Source of the DNA: Salinarimonas soli
Lineage (GTDB): Bacteria > Pseudomonadota > Alphaproteobacteria > Rhizobiales > Beijerinckiaceae
Length of the DNA: 64,000 bases
Reading direction: 5' to 3'
NCBI RefSeq assembly: GCF_008386575.1
Contig: NZ_VUOA01000033.1
Span: 1 to 64,000 of the forward strand
Shown here: positions 15,903-23,945 of the stretch, one piece after another
How the letters are laid out: each line of letters starts with the position of its first letter
Numbering within the stretch: the first letter of the stretch is position 1
Notes under the pieces: model-generated
Told to the model about the DNA's origin: nothing
The model's input: the letters and a program-made list of their open reading frames with translations, nothing else
The model's database searches: none
Program-made: the position numbers and the translations under genes

Positions 15903-16532
15903 TCAGCTCTCCGTGAACACGATCCGCACGAGGTCGGCGGTGTTGCGGGCGTTGAGCTTTTCCATGATGCGGGCGCGGTGCACCTCGATGGTGCGGGGCG
16001 AGATGCCGAGGGTGCGGCCGGCCTCCTTGTTCGAGGCGCCGTGGGCGATCTGCTCCAGCACGTCGCGCTCGCGGGGGGTGAGGAGGTCGGCGCCGGCGAA
16101 GCGCTTGCCGAGCTTGGAGCCGTCGCCGTCGGCGCGCTTGGCGCGCGCCTCCACCGCCTCGCGCACCCGGGTGATCACCTGGTCGGCCTCGAAGGGCTTC
16201 TCGATGAAGTCGTGCGCGCCCGCCTTGATGGCGGTGACCGCCATGGGGATGTCGCCCTGCCCGGAGATGATGAAGACGGGGGCCTTGTAGTCGTGGCCGC
16301 CGAGCGCCTCCAGGATCTCGAGCCCCGAGCGCCCGGGCATGTGGACGTCCATGAGCACGCAGTCGAACGGCATGCGCTTGGCGTCGCCGATGAAGTTGTC
16401 GCCGTCGGCATAGGCGCGGACGCGGAAGCCCTCGATCTCGAAGATCGTGACCAGGGAGTCGCGCACGGCGGAATCGTCGTCCACCACCGCGACCGTCAAC
16501 GTGCCGTCACCCGTTCCGTCAGGCATGCTCAT
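15903..16532 (-). CDS. fixJ: response regulator FixJ
   Basis: This is a 209-residue two-domain regulator. The receiver has VVDDDSAVRDSL, phospho-acceptor Asp62 in LMDVHMPGRSG and Lys112 in FIEKPFE. The C-terminal LuxR-type HTH reads LTPRERDVLEQIAHGASNKE followed by SPRTIEVHRARIMEKL. It receives phosphate from FixL under low oxygen and activates fixK-type genes. It lies 24 bases after the fixL stop on the same strand, so the two form an operon. Other FixJ-family regulators such as TodT are possible, but the heme-PAS partner makes FixJ the best call. Confidence 0.92.
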   Translation of the reverse strand: MSMPDGTGDGTLTVAVVDDDSAVRDSLVTIFEIEGFRVRAYADGDNFIGDAKRMPFDCVLMDVHMPGRSGLEILEALGGHDYKAPVFIISGQGDIPMAVTAIKAGAHDFIEKPFEADQVITRVREAVEARAKRADGDGSKLGKRFAGADLLTPRERDVLEQIAHGASNKEAGRTLGISPRTIEVHRARIMEKLNARNTADLVRIVFTES

Positions 16533-16556
16533 GGCTCCTCACCGCTCCTCGTCCAT

Positions 16557-17768
16557 TCACGACCCGGTCCGGTCCCGCCCGGGGGCGAGCCCGTCGGAGA
16601 ACCGCTCGGACACCTCCGGCGAGCGCAAGGGGAGGCGTACGACGAACCGTGCGCCACGCCCGTCGCCGCCGGGGTCAACGAGCAACTCTCCCCCGTGGTT
16701 CTGAGCGATGGTGCGCGAGATCGCAAGGCCAAGCCCCATGCCGCTGCGCTTTCCCGTCTTGAACGCCTGAAAGAGGTCGGCGAGCCGGTCCTGCGGGATG
16801 CCGGGGCCGTTGTCCTCGATGGAGAGGAGGAGGTGGCGGTCGTCGAGGCTCGTCGAGACGATGACCTGCGGCCCCTCGCGCCCGCGCACCGCCTCGACGG
16901 CGTTGCGCAGCACGTTCACCACCACCTGCTGGATCTGGACCGGGTCGACCTCGACGGGCGGCAGGTCCTCGCCATATTCGCGCACCACCCGCACGTTGCG
17001 GTCCTGGCCCATGAGGGTGAGGTCCACCGCGTCGTCGACGAGGGGATTGAAGTCCACGGATTTTCGCTCGGGGCCGCGCTTCTCGACGAGGGAGCGGATG
17101 CGCTGGATGATCGAGCCCGCGCGCTGCGCCTCGCGCCGGGCCTTCTCCAGGATGGCGTTGGCGCGGTCGTCCGCCTCCGGCGTGTGGCCCGCGTCCTTGG
17201 CGCGGCCGAACTCGCGGCCCACCGCCTGGAGATAGAGCATGATGGCGGTGAGGGGCTGGTTCAGCTCGTGGGCGAGCGCCGAGCCCATCTCGTCGAGGGC
17301 CGAGATCCGGGTGAGGCGGATGAGGTCGGCCTGGAGCTCGTTGAGGCGCCGCTCCGTGTCCTTGCGGGCCGTGAGGTCGCGCAGGATGCCGATGAACTGG
17401 CGCCCGTCCGGCGTCCGGGCCTCGCCCACGGAGAGGTCGATGGGAAACAGCGTGCCGTCGCGGTGGCGGCCGCGCACCTCGCGGCCGATGCCGATGATGC
17501 GGCGGTGCCCCGTGCGCTGGTAGTTGCCGAGATAGCCGTCGTGGTTGTCGGCGTGCTCGGGCGACATGAGCATGTTGACGTTGCGGCCCACCACCTCCTC
17601 GGTGGCGTAGCCGAACATGCGCTCGCAGGCCTTGTTGAACACGAGGATGCGCGCACCCTCGTCGATCACGATGATCCCGTCGACCGCCGTATCGAGAACG
17701 CTGAGCAGGCGCGCCTCGGAGACGGTGCCGATCTCCGTCCCCCCGTCCGGGTCCCTGGTCGTGTGCAT
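16557..17768 (-). CDS. fixL: oxygen-sensing histidine kinase FixL
   Basis: This is a 403-residue soluble kinase. The single PAS domain (about 18-135) carries the heme signature: proximal His76 in NHDGYLGNY and Arg96 in RIIGIGREV, 20 residues apart as in Bradyrhizobium FixL His200/Arg220. The kinase core has the H-box ALAHELNQPLTAI with His167, then NVLRNAVEAV, EDNGPGIP and a GMGLGLAI segment. Oxygen bound to heme inhibits autophosphorylation; in low oxygen it phosphorylates FixJ. There are no membrane helices, unlike Sinorhizobium FixL but like Bradyrhizobium FixL. It is first in the fixLJ operon. Confidence 0.93.
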   Translation of the reverse strand: MHTTRDPDGGTEIGTVSEARLLSVLDTAVDGIIVIDEGARILVFNKACERMFGYATEEVVGRNVNMLMSPEHADNHDGYLGNYQRTGHRRIIGIGREVRGRHRDGTLFPIDLSVGEARTPDGRQFIGILRDLTARKDTERRLNELQADLIRLTRISALDEMGSALAHELNQPLTAIMLYLQAVGREFGRAKDAGHTPEADDRANAILEKARREAQRAGSIIQRIRSLVEKRGPERKSVDFNPLVDDAVDLTLMGQDRNVRVVREYGEDLPPVEVDPVQIQQVVVNVLRNAVEAVRGREGPQVIVSTSLDDRHLLLSIEDNGPGIPQDRLADLFQAFKTGKRSGMGLGLAISRTIAQNHGGELLVDPGGDGRGARFVVRLPLRSPEVSERFSDGLAPGRDRTGS

Positions 17769-17922
17769 CGCCCCCCCTGGCGAGCGCGGTGTCCTAGGGT
17801 CGAACCATGCGTCGGCGCCGACCGGAAGGCAAGCAGCCTCTCAGGGTTACTACTTAGAAAGGCGGTTCGCCGCATGGCCGTCGCCCGGGGATGGGGTCGG
17901 AAGCGATGGCTTCTCCCATCCT

Positions 17923-18053
17923 CACCCTCGTCCTGAGGTGCCCTGCAAAGCAGGGCCTCGAAGGGCGTTCCAGGGATCTCCGGACGGCTGTGGGAGCGTC
18001 CTGCGTGCTTCGAGACGCCCGCTGGCGCAGGCCTCCTCAGCATGAGGGGGTGG
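17923..18053 (-). repeat. Family A element, copy 5
   Basis: This is a reverse-orientation family A copy from CACCCTCGTCCTGAGGTGCC to CCTCCTCAGCATGAGGGGG. It fills most of the gap between the fixL start and the stop of the aminotransferase gene. Confidence 0.78.
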
Positions 18054-18062
18054 AGAGCCCCT

Positions 18063-19262
18063 TCAGCCGGCGAGCGAGCCGAGCACGGGAGCGAGGCGAC
18101 GCACGGCCTCGGTGACGTCCTCGGCGCGGCGGGCATAGCACAGGCGCAAGCCCCCCTCCCCGCCCGGCCCGAACGCCTCGCCCGGCGCCAGGCCCACATT
18201 GGCCTCGTCGATGAGGCGGCGGGCGAGCGCGTAGGAATCGTGGGCGCCGCGAACCTTGAAGAAGGCGTAGAACGCGCCCGACGGCGGCGCGAGGGTGACG
18301 CCCTCGATGCCCGCCAGGCCCTCGTGCACGATGCGCCGCCCCTCGCGGGCGTCGGCGATCTGCTCGGCGACGAAGCTCTCGCCGTCCTCGAGGGCCGTGA
18401 CCGCGGCCCGCTGGACGAAGGTCGCCGTGCCCGAGGACGAATATTGAAGAAGGTTCTCGATCGCCTGGCCCAAGGCCGGCGGCGCCTCGAGCCAGCCCAC
18501 GCGCCAGCCCGTCATGGCCCAGTTCTTCGAGAAGGTCTGGACGAAGAGCACCCGGTCCTCGGGCGCCATCACGTCCTTGAAGGAAGCTGCGCGCCCGCCC
18601 ACCGCGAGCGCCGGGTCGTGCACGAAGCGGCCGTAGATCTCGTCGGCGACGATCCACAGGCCGTGGCGGCGGGCGAGATCCAGGATCGCCGCGAGCTCGT
18701 CGCGGCTCGCGGTCCAGCCCGTGGGATTGGCGGGCGTGTTGATCACGAGCGCCCGGGTGCGCGGGCCGATCGCCGCCGCGACCCGGTCGAGGTCGAGGGC
18801 CCAGCCGCGCTCGGAATGGCCCATGGGCACCGCGACGGGCGTGGCGCCCGCCACCGTGAGGGCGCCGATGAAGTTCGGCCAGGCGGGGGTGGGCACGATC
18901 ACCTCGTCGCCCGGGCCCGCCACGAGGCGGATCGCGGTCTGCATCGCGTGCATGCCGCCCATGGTGACGTAGAAGCGCTCGGGGTCGGAACGGCGGCCGT
19001 TCAGGCGCTCGTCATAGGCCGCGAGCGCCGCCCGGAGCTCCGGGATGCCCCGCTGCCAGGTGTAGAAGGTCTCCCCCGCCGCGAGCGAGGCGCGCAAGGC
19101 GTCGCCGATGAAGGCGGGCGTGGGCCGGTGCCCCTCGCCGACCCAGAGCGGGATGAGGCCCGGCCGGCCCCGGCCATAGCTCATCGCGTCGACGATCCCG
19201 CTGGTCGGCGCCTGGGCGGCCTCGGGGCGGATGGGGTAGGCCAGGGGGAGCTGCGCGTTCAT
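18063..19262 (-). CDS. PLP-dependent aminotransferase, class I/II
   Basis: This is a 399-residue fold-type I aminotransferase. The PLP lysine is in TFSKNWAMTGWRVGW. Other blocks are GMHAMQTAIRLVAGPGDEV, INTPANPTGW, WIVADEIYGRFV and a late RLCYARRAEDV with the substrate carboxylate-binding Arg. It resembles aspartate/aromatic-type aminotransferases of the AspC subgroup Ib, but the amino acid substrate cannot be read from sequence. I chose the ATG at 19262; a longer start at 19319 is possible but adds an unconserved, basic leader. It stands between two family A copies. Confidence 0.87.
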   Translation of the reverse strand: MNAQLPLAYPIRPEAAQAPTSGIVDAMSYGRGRPGLIPLWVGEGHRPTPAFIGDALRASLAAGETFYTWQRGIPELRAALAAYDERLNGRRSDPERFYVTMGGMHAMQTAIRLVAGPGDEVIVPTPAWPNFIGALTVAGATPVAVPMGHSERGWALDLDRVAAAIGPRTRALVINTPANPTGWTASRDELAAILDLARRHGLWIVADEIYGRFVHDPALAVGGRAASFKDVMAPEDRVLFVQTFSKNWAMTGWRVGWLEAPPALGQAIENLLQYSSSGTATFVQRAAVTALEDGESFVAEQIADAREGRRIVHEGLAGIEGVTLAPPSGAFYAFFKVRGAHDSYALARRLIDEANVGLAPGEAFGPGGEGGLRLCYARRAEDVTEAVRRLAPVLGSLAG

Positions 19263-19369
19263 GGATAGGTTCTGATCGCTGTTGCGGCGATTGCCAAGGG
19301 GGAACGGCGTTCGCATCACGAGAGGTGATGGACGCGATCAGCGGCGGTGATCGGGGGGCCGTCCTCCAG

Positions 19370-19560
19370 CCTCGTCCCGAGGTGCTCTGAGGAGCAGAGC
19401 TGCAAAGGGCGCTGCAGGGATCTCCCTTCGGCCGTGGCGAGGTGCTGCGTGCTTCGAGGCTCGCCGTTAGCTCGCGCCTCAGCATGAGGGGGAGATCGCT
19501 GGTTTGAGGTGGTACCCCCTCACCCCCGGCCCCTCTCCCCCTGGAAGAGGGGAGTCATCC
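19370..19560 (-). repeat. Family A element, copy 6, with an adjoining family C arm
   Basis: A reverse family A copy (about 19370-19493) is followed by a family C arm at 19516-19556 (CCCCTCACCCCC, then CCCCTCTCCCCCTGGAAGAG). Together they fill the 339-base gap between the aminotransferase start and the dac stop; I see no gene there. Confidence 0.72.
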
Positions 19561-19601
19561 CGGACTCAGCATCAGGGAGCGGGGAGCGCGTCCCTGCCCT
19601 C

Positions 19602-21065
19602 TCAGTCGTCGGCCGTGGGCTTGGCGACGGCCTTCGCGGCGGGCTTCACCTCGGCGCGCTTCGTCTCCGGCTTCTTGGTCTCCACCTTCTTGGCGTCCGG
19701 CTTGGCGGTCTCGGCGGGCTTGTGGGCCGGCTTCACCGCCGCGACGGGCTTCTTCGCGTCAGCGGGCTTCTTGGCTTCCGCGGCCTTGGGAGCGGCGGCC
19801 TTCGGCTTGGTGTCGATCGCCGCCTGGGCCTTGGGCGCGGGTTTCTTCGCCGGTGCGGGCTTGGCGGCGACGGGCGGGGCGACGGCGGCGGTGCTCGTGG
19901 CGGGCTTCGCCGGGCGAGCCTTCGGGGCGGGCTTGGCGCCGTCCTCGTCGTCGTCGGCCTCCACGGCGGCGGGGGCCGCGGCGGCGGTGGCGGCGGGCGG
20001 GGTGCGGCCGATCCAGATCGGGACGATGGGGTTCAGCGCGACGCGGGGGCCGAGCACGGTCTTGTGCACGGGGGCCATGGCGGTGCCGGCGAAGGCCATG
20101 GCGGCGGTCGGCGCCGTGAGGCTCGGCATGGTGGAGGCGCTCTCGCCCGTGGGGCTGTCGTCCTCGCCGGGCATGGGGCCCGAGCGGTCGCAGATCGCGG
20201 CGCGCAGGTTCGGCGGCGCCGTGAGGTTGGAGGCGGGCAGGCTCGCGAGCGAGGGCGAGAAGATGCCCGGCCCCGAGGCGAAGCCCCGGTCGAACAGGTC
20301 GGCGGCCTTGAGGGTGCGCTCGTTGGCGTTGCGCGAGCCGAACACCACGGTGATCAGGCGGCGGCCGTTCTGGGTGGCGCTCGCCACCACGTTGAAGCCC
20401 GAGGCGCAGATGAAGCCCGTCTTCATCCCGTCCGAGCCCGGATAGCGGCCCATGAGGCCGTTATGGTTGCGCATCACGCGCCGGCCGAACTTGATCGCCC
20501 CGATCTTGAACAGGTCGGCGTGCTCGGGGAATTCCAGGATGAGGGCGCGGGCGAGGATCGCCATGTCGCGGGCGGAGGTCTGCTGGCGCTCGTCGGGCAG
20601 GCCGTGCGGGTTGACGAAGCGGCTCTCGCGCATGCCGAGCCGCTGGGCCTGCACGTTCATCATGTCGGCGAAGCCCTCGACGGAGCCGCCGAGGGTCTCG
20701 GCGATCGCCACCGAGATGTCGTTGGCCGACTTGACCATGATGATCTTGAGGGCGTTGTCGAGGGTGAGCTCGGTGCCCGGCTTGAAGCCCATCTTGGAGG
20801 GCGGCATCGCGGTCGCGTTCTCCGACAGCGTCACCACCTCGTCGAGCCGCGAGCGGCCCTCGCGCACCTCGCGGAGCGCCACGTAGGTGGTCATCAGCTT
20901 CGTCACCGAGGCCGGGAACCAGGGATCCGTCGCCCGCTCGGCATGCAGGACCTTGCCGGACTCGACATCCACCACAAGGGAGGGCGTGGTTGCTGCGCCC
21001 GCGCTCCCCGCGACGGCAAGGCCGGCGCATAGGACGATCAGGCGAAGGGCTCGGCTCGCTGGCAT
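19602..21065 (-). CDS. D-alanyl-D-alanine carboxypeptidase, S11 family, with long tail
   Basis: This penicillin-binding protein trims the terminal D-Ala of peptidoglycan stem peptides in the periplasm. A signal peptide ends near residue 24. The S11 catalytic motifs are all present: SVTK (Ser53, Lys56), SAN in MVKSANDISVA, and KTG in DGMKTGFICASG. After the catalytic domain (to about residue 260) comes a linker and then a roughly 130-residue tail made almost only of Ala, Lys, Pro, Glu and Thr. Such a tail could bind peptidoglycan or nucleic acid by charge, or simply be a spacer (inference). The start is the ATG at 21065; total 487 residues. Confidence 0.92.
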   Translation of the reverse strand: MPASRALRLIVLCAGLAVAGSAGAATTPSLVVDVESGKVLHAERATDPWFPASVTKLMTTYVALREVREGRSRLDEVVTLSENATAMPPSKMGFKPGTELTLDNALKIIMVKSANDISVAIAETLGGSVEGFADMMNVQAQRLGMRESRFVNPHGLPDERQQTSARDMAILARALILEFPEHADLFKIGAIKFGRRVMRNHNGLMGRYPGSDGMKTGFICASGFNVVASATQNGRRLITVVFGSRNANERTLKAADLFDRGFASGPGIFSPSLASLPASNLTAPPNLRAAICDRSGPMPGEDDSPTGESASTMPSLTAPTAAMAFAGTAMAPVHKTVLGPRVALNPIVPIWIGRTPPAATAAAAPAAVEADDDEDGAKPAPKARPAKPATSTAAVAPPVAAKPAPAKKPAPKAQAAIDTKPKAAAPKAAEAKKPADAKKPVAAVKPAHKPAETAKPDAKKVETKKPETKRAEVKPAAKAVAKPTADD

Positions 21066-21244
21066 GCGGGTCGGGTCTCCAGTTGGGCGGATCACGGGAA
21101 CGGCGCTTGACACGGCCACGTTCCGCCATCTCGTGTTGTAGGTTGCGCGGCGAAGCGTGAAAAGGCGGGAGACCCCGCCGACGGGGCCTTTATGCAAACC
21201 GAGGTGGCGACAACGTGGCGCCGCGTGGTGGAGAATCGAAATTC

Positions 21245-22141
21245 ATGGACACGTCCCTGCTCTGGATCCCGGCGACCCTGGCCGCCGCCGCGGCCCAGAC
21301 CGCCCGCAACGCCACCCAAAGACGCCTGACCGAGACCATCGGCACGGCTGGCGCGACTCAGGTGCGCTTTCTCTACGGCTTTCCATTTGCGCTCGTGTTT
21401 CTTAGCATCGCGTTAACCCTGAGCGGCGAGCGCCTGCCGCGGCCCGACGGCGGCTTCTTCGCCTTCGTCGTGGCCGGCGCCGTGGCCCAGATCCTCGCCA
21501 CCGCCCTGATGCTCGCGGCCATGCGCGAGCGCTCCTTCGCGGTGGTCACGGCCTACGTGAAGACCGAGCCCGTCCAGACGGCCCTCGTGGGGCTCCTGAT
21601 CCTGAGCGATCCCGTGACCCCGGGCGGGCTCGCCGCGATCCTCGTCGCCACGGCGGGCGTGATCGTGATGTCGGGGGTGGGGCGGGGCGCCGGCGCGTCC
21701 TGGCGGCCGGCCTTGCTGGGGCTTGCCGCGGGGGCGTTCTTCGCGCTCTCGGCCATCGGCTTTCGCGGGGCGATCCTCGCCCTCGATTCCGGCGGCACCC
21801 TGATCCGGGCCTCCACGACGCTCGCCTGGGGGCTCGGCCTCCAGACCCTCATCCTCACGGCCTGGCTCCTCGCCCTCGACCGGCCGGCGCTGACGGGCAG
21901 CCTCCGGGCCTGGCGGCCCTCGATCGCGGCGGGGTTCCTGGGCGCGCTCGCCTCCCAGTTCTGGTTCCTCGGATTCGCCCTCACCACCGCCGCCAACGTG
22001 CGGACGCTTGCCCTCGTGGAGGTGCTCATGGCCCAAGCCGTGTCGCGCCGGCTGTTCGCGCAAGGCACGAGCGGGCGCGAATGGCTCGGGCTCGTCCTCG
22101 TCACCGGGGGCGTTGGGGCGCTCCTGTGGTTCCACGCCTGA
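21245..22141 (+). CDS. EamA/DMT family transporter
   Basis: This is a 298-residue membrane protein with about ten predicted helices in two EamA repeats. The first repeat runs from LLWIPATLAAAAAQTARNA to GVIVMSGVG, the second from ALLGLAAGAFFALSAIG to the final GLVLVTGGVGALLW. The family exports metabolites such as amino acids or nucleotide sugars; its substrate here is unknown. The ATG at 21245 was chosen because upstream in-frame codons lack a ribosome-binding site. It is divergent from the dac gene with about 180 bases between. Confidence 0.85.
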   Translation: MDTSLLWIPATLAAAAAQTARNATQRRLTETIGTAGATQVRFLYGFPFALVFLSIALTLSGERLPRPDGGFFAFVVAGAVAQILATALMLAAMRERSFAVVTAYVKTEPVQTALVGLLILSDPVTPGGLAAILVATAGVIVMSGVGRGAGASWRPALLGLAAGAFFALSAIGFRGAILALDSGGTLIRASTTLAWGLGLQTLILTAWLLALDRPALTGSLRAWRPSIAAGFLGALASQFWFLGFALTTAANVRTLALVEVLMAQAVSRRLFAQGTSGREWLGLVLVTGGVGALLWFHA

Positions 22142-22183
22142 GGGCGCCGCCCCGGCTCTCGGCAGCGGGCGTCTGGCCCTCCC

Positions 22184-23014
22184 CTACGCGATCGCGCAGG
22201 TGTCGGGCAGGCGCAAGTGCCCTGCGAGGGCCGGGTCGCCGAGCGCCGCGAAGCAGCCATTGGCGTAGCCCCGGCCCCGGTGGCCATAGGTGAGGGGCTG
22301 CCCGTCGGAGCCGATCACCCGCCCGCCCGCCGCCGTCACGATGGCGTCGCCCGCCGCCGTGTCCCATTCCATGGTGCGGCCGCAGCGGACATAGACGTCC
22401 GCCTCCCCTGCCGCGATGAGGCCGAACTTCACCGCCGACGAGGCCGTCCGGCGCCGGGGCTGGGGCAGCGCGGCGATCGCCGCCTCGCTCGCCGCGTCCC
22501 CGTGGCGCTTGCTCACCAGGGCGACGACGCCGTCCCCCGGCGTGGGCCGGGTCCGCACGGGCCGCCAGGCCAGGCCTGACGCGGGATCGCCCGGGGCGAA
22601 GCGCGCCTCCCGGGCGTCGGCGCCCGCCCGCCAGGCGCGCCCCAGCGCCGGCGCCACGATCACCCCCGCCACGGGTCGGCCCTCGCGCACGAGGGCGATG
22701 TTGACGGTGAACTCGGGCTCCCCCGCCAGATAGCACTTCGTGCCGTCGAGGGGATCGGCGAGGAAGAACAGGGCGCCGCACCCGGCCGTGCAGGCGGTCT
22801 CCTCGGCCACGACCGGGATGTCGGGCCAGGCCTCGCGCAAGCCCGCCAGGATCGCGGCCTCCGCTGCGAGGTCCGCCCGGCTCGTGGGCGACCCGTCGCT
22901 CTTGAGCCGGCCCTTCACCGTGCCCTGCATGCGCCGCACGAGGTCGCCCGCCGCGAGCGCGATGAGGCTGAGGCGTTCGGCCGTCTCGGCCAGTCCGGGT
23001 GGGTCGGTTCTCAT
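22184..23014 (-). CDS. cysQ: 3'(2'),5'-bisphosphate nucleotidase CysQ
   Basis: This is a 276-residue inositol-monophosphatase-fold enzyme that hydrolyses 3'-phosphoadenosine 5'-phosphate, a by-product of sulfate assimilation. The metal and substrate motifs are present: VVAEE (Glu pair), DPLDGTKCYLAG, and a late EWDTAAGDAIVTAAGG. The DPLDGTK-x-Y variant points to CysQ rather than SuhB. The start ATG has AAGGGGAT upstream. It converges on the EamA gene with 42 bases between stops and is divergent from chpT. An inositol monophosphatase role is conceivable because ino1 is in the window, but the motif favours CysQ. Confidence 0.87.
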   Translation of the reverse strand: MRTDPPGLAETAERLSLIALAAGDLVRRMQGTVKGRLKSDGSPTSRADLAAEAAILAGLREAWPDIPVVAEETACTAGCGALFFLADPLDGTKCYLAGEPEFTVNIALVREGRPVAGVIVAPALGRAWRAGADAREARFAPGDPASGLAWRPVRTRPTPGDGVVALVSKRHGDAASEAAIAALPQPRRRTASSAVKFGLIAAGEADVYVRCGRTMEWDTAAGDAIVTAAGGRVIGSDGQPLTYGHRGRGYANGCFAALGDPALAGHLRLPDTCAIA

Positions 23015-23153
23015 GATCCCCTTGCCCTTGCATCCGCTATGTGACCCCTTGGCACGGTGCTTTTCAAGCCGTGCGAACGCGGCTATCGGAAAGGGGAACG
23101 CGCGAGGCTCGCGCGCCAGCCGATTGATTGCGAACGCGCGGAGCATGCGTCCC

Positions 23154-23840
23154 ATGGTGACGGTTACGTTGGATTCCCTCGACCTCGCGGCCCTCCTGTG
23201 CTCGCGGGTCTGCCACGACGTGATCTCGCCGGTGGGCGCCATCGTGAACGGGCTCGAGGTGCTGGAGGACGAGAGCGACGCCTCCATGAAGGAGTTCGCC
23301 CTCGACCTCATCCGCAAGAGCGCCCGCCAGGCCTCCGCCCGGCTCCAGTTCGCCCGCCTCGCCTTCGGGGCCGCGGGCTCGGCCGGCGCCTCCATCGATC
23401 TGGGCGACGCCGAGAACGTGGCCAAGGGCTTCTTCGGCGACGACAAGACCCAGCTCACCTGGAGCGCGCCGCGCATGCTCCTGCCCAAGAACCGGGTGAA
23501 GCTGCTGCTCAACCTCGTGGTCATCGCCGCCCAGGCGATCCCCCGCGGCGGCATGATCACCCTCACCGTCGAGGGCGACCCCAAGGCCTCGCGCTTCGTG
23601 CTCTCCGCCAAGGGCATCAACGCCCGCATCCCGCCCCACGCCGAGGCCCTGCTCGCGGGCTCACCCGAGAGCGGCGCCGTCGACGCCCACGGCATCCAGG
23701 CCTATTACGCCGGCATGGTGGCCCGCGCCGCCGGCATGAAGACCGCCTTCGCCATCGAGGGGGACACGGTGACGATCACGGCCGAGATGGATCCCACCAA
23801 TCCGAACTCCGCGCCCATTGACACGGGCATGATCGGCTGA
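23154..23840 (+). CDS. chpT: histidine phosphotransferase ChpT
   Basis: This is a 228-residue phosphotransfer protein. The phosphorylatable His is in SRVCHDVISPVGAIVNGLEVL, the hallmark of ChpT, followed by a degenerate ATPase-like domain (KLLLNLVVIAAQAIPRGG). ChpT links the kinase CckA to the cell-cycle regulators CtrA and CpdR in alphaproteobacteria. I chose the ATG at 23154, with GGAG nine bases upstream; an ATG at 23145 is too close to it. Its position directly before a chemotaxis-type operon is a common alphaproteobacterial arrangement and may allow cross-talk (inference). Confidence 0.9.
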   Translation: MVTVTLDSLDLAALLCSRVCHDVISPVGAIVNGLEVLEDESDASMKEFALDLIRKSARQASARLQFARLAFGAAGSAGASIDLGDAENVAKGFFGDDKTQLTWSAPRMLLPKNRVKLLLNLVVIAAQAIPRGGMITLTVEGDPKASRFVLSAKGINARIPPHAEALLAGSPESGAVDAHGIQAYYAGMVARAAGMKTAFAIEGDTVTITAEMDPTNPNSAPIDTGMIG

Positions 23841-23945
23841 TCGCGCCGCTCGCGGCAAAAAAGTGATTCGTCGAAACGGAACATAAACCCCTGCCGGCCA
23901 CTCTGGGCGCTGCGAGTAACCGCGTGCGTGAGTAGAGTGGTCGTC

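Noticed and set aside
22184-23014. Inositol monophosphatase partner of ino1
   Set aside because: The DPLDGTK-x-Y motif and overall blocks fit CysQ better, and it is neither linked to nor on the same strand as ino1.
23841-23945. EcfG-type promoter (GGAAC at 23878) before cheA
   Set aside because: No CGTT-type -10 element at 16-17 bases spacing.
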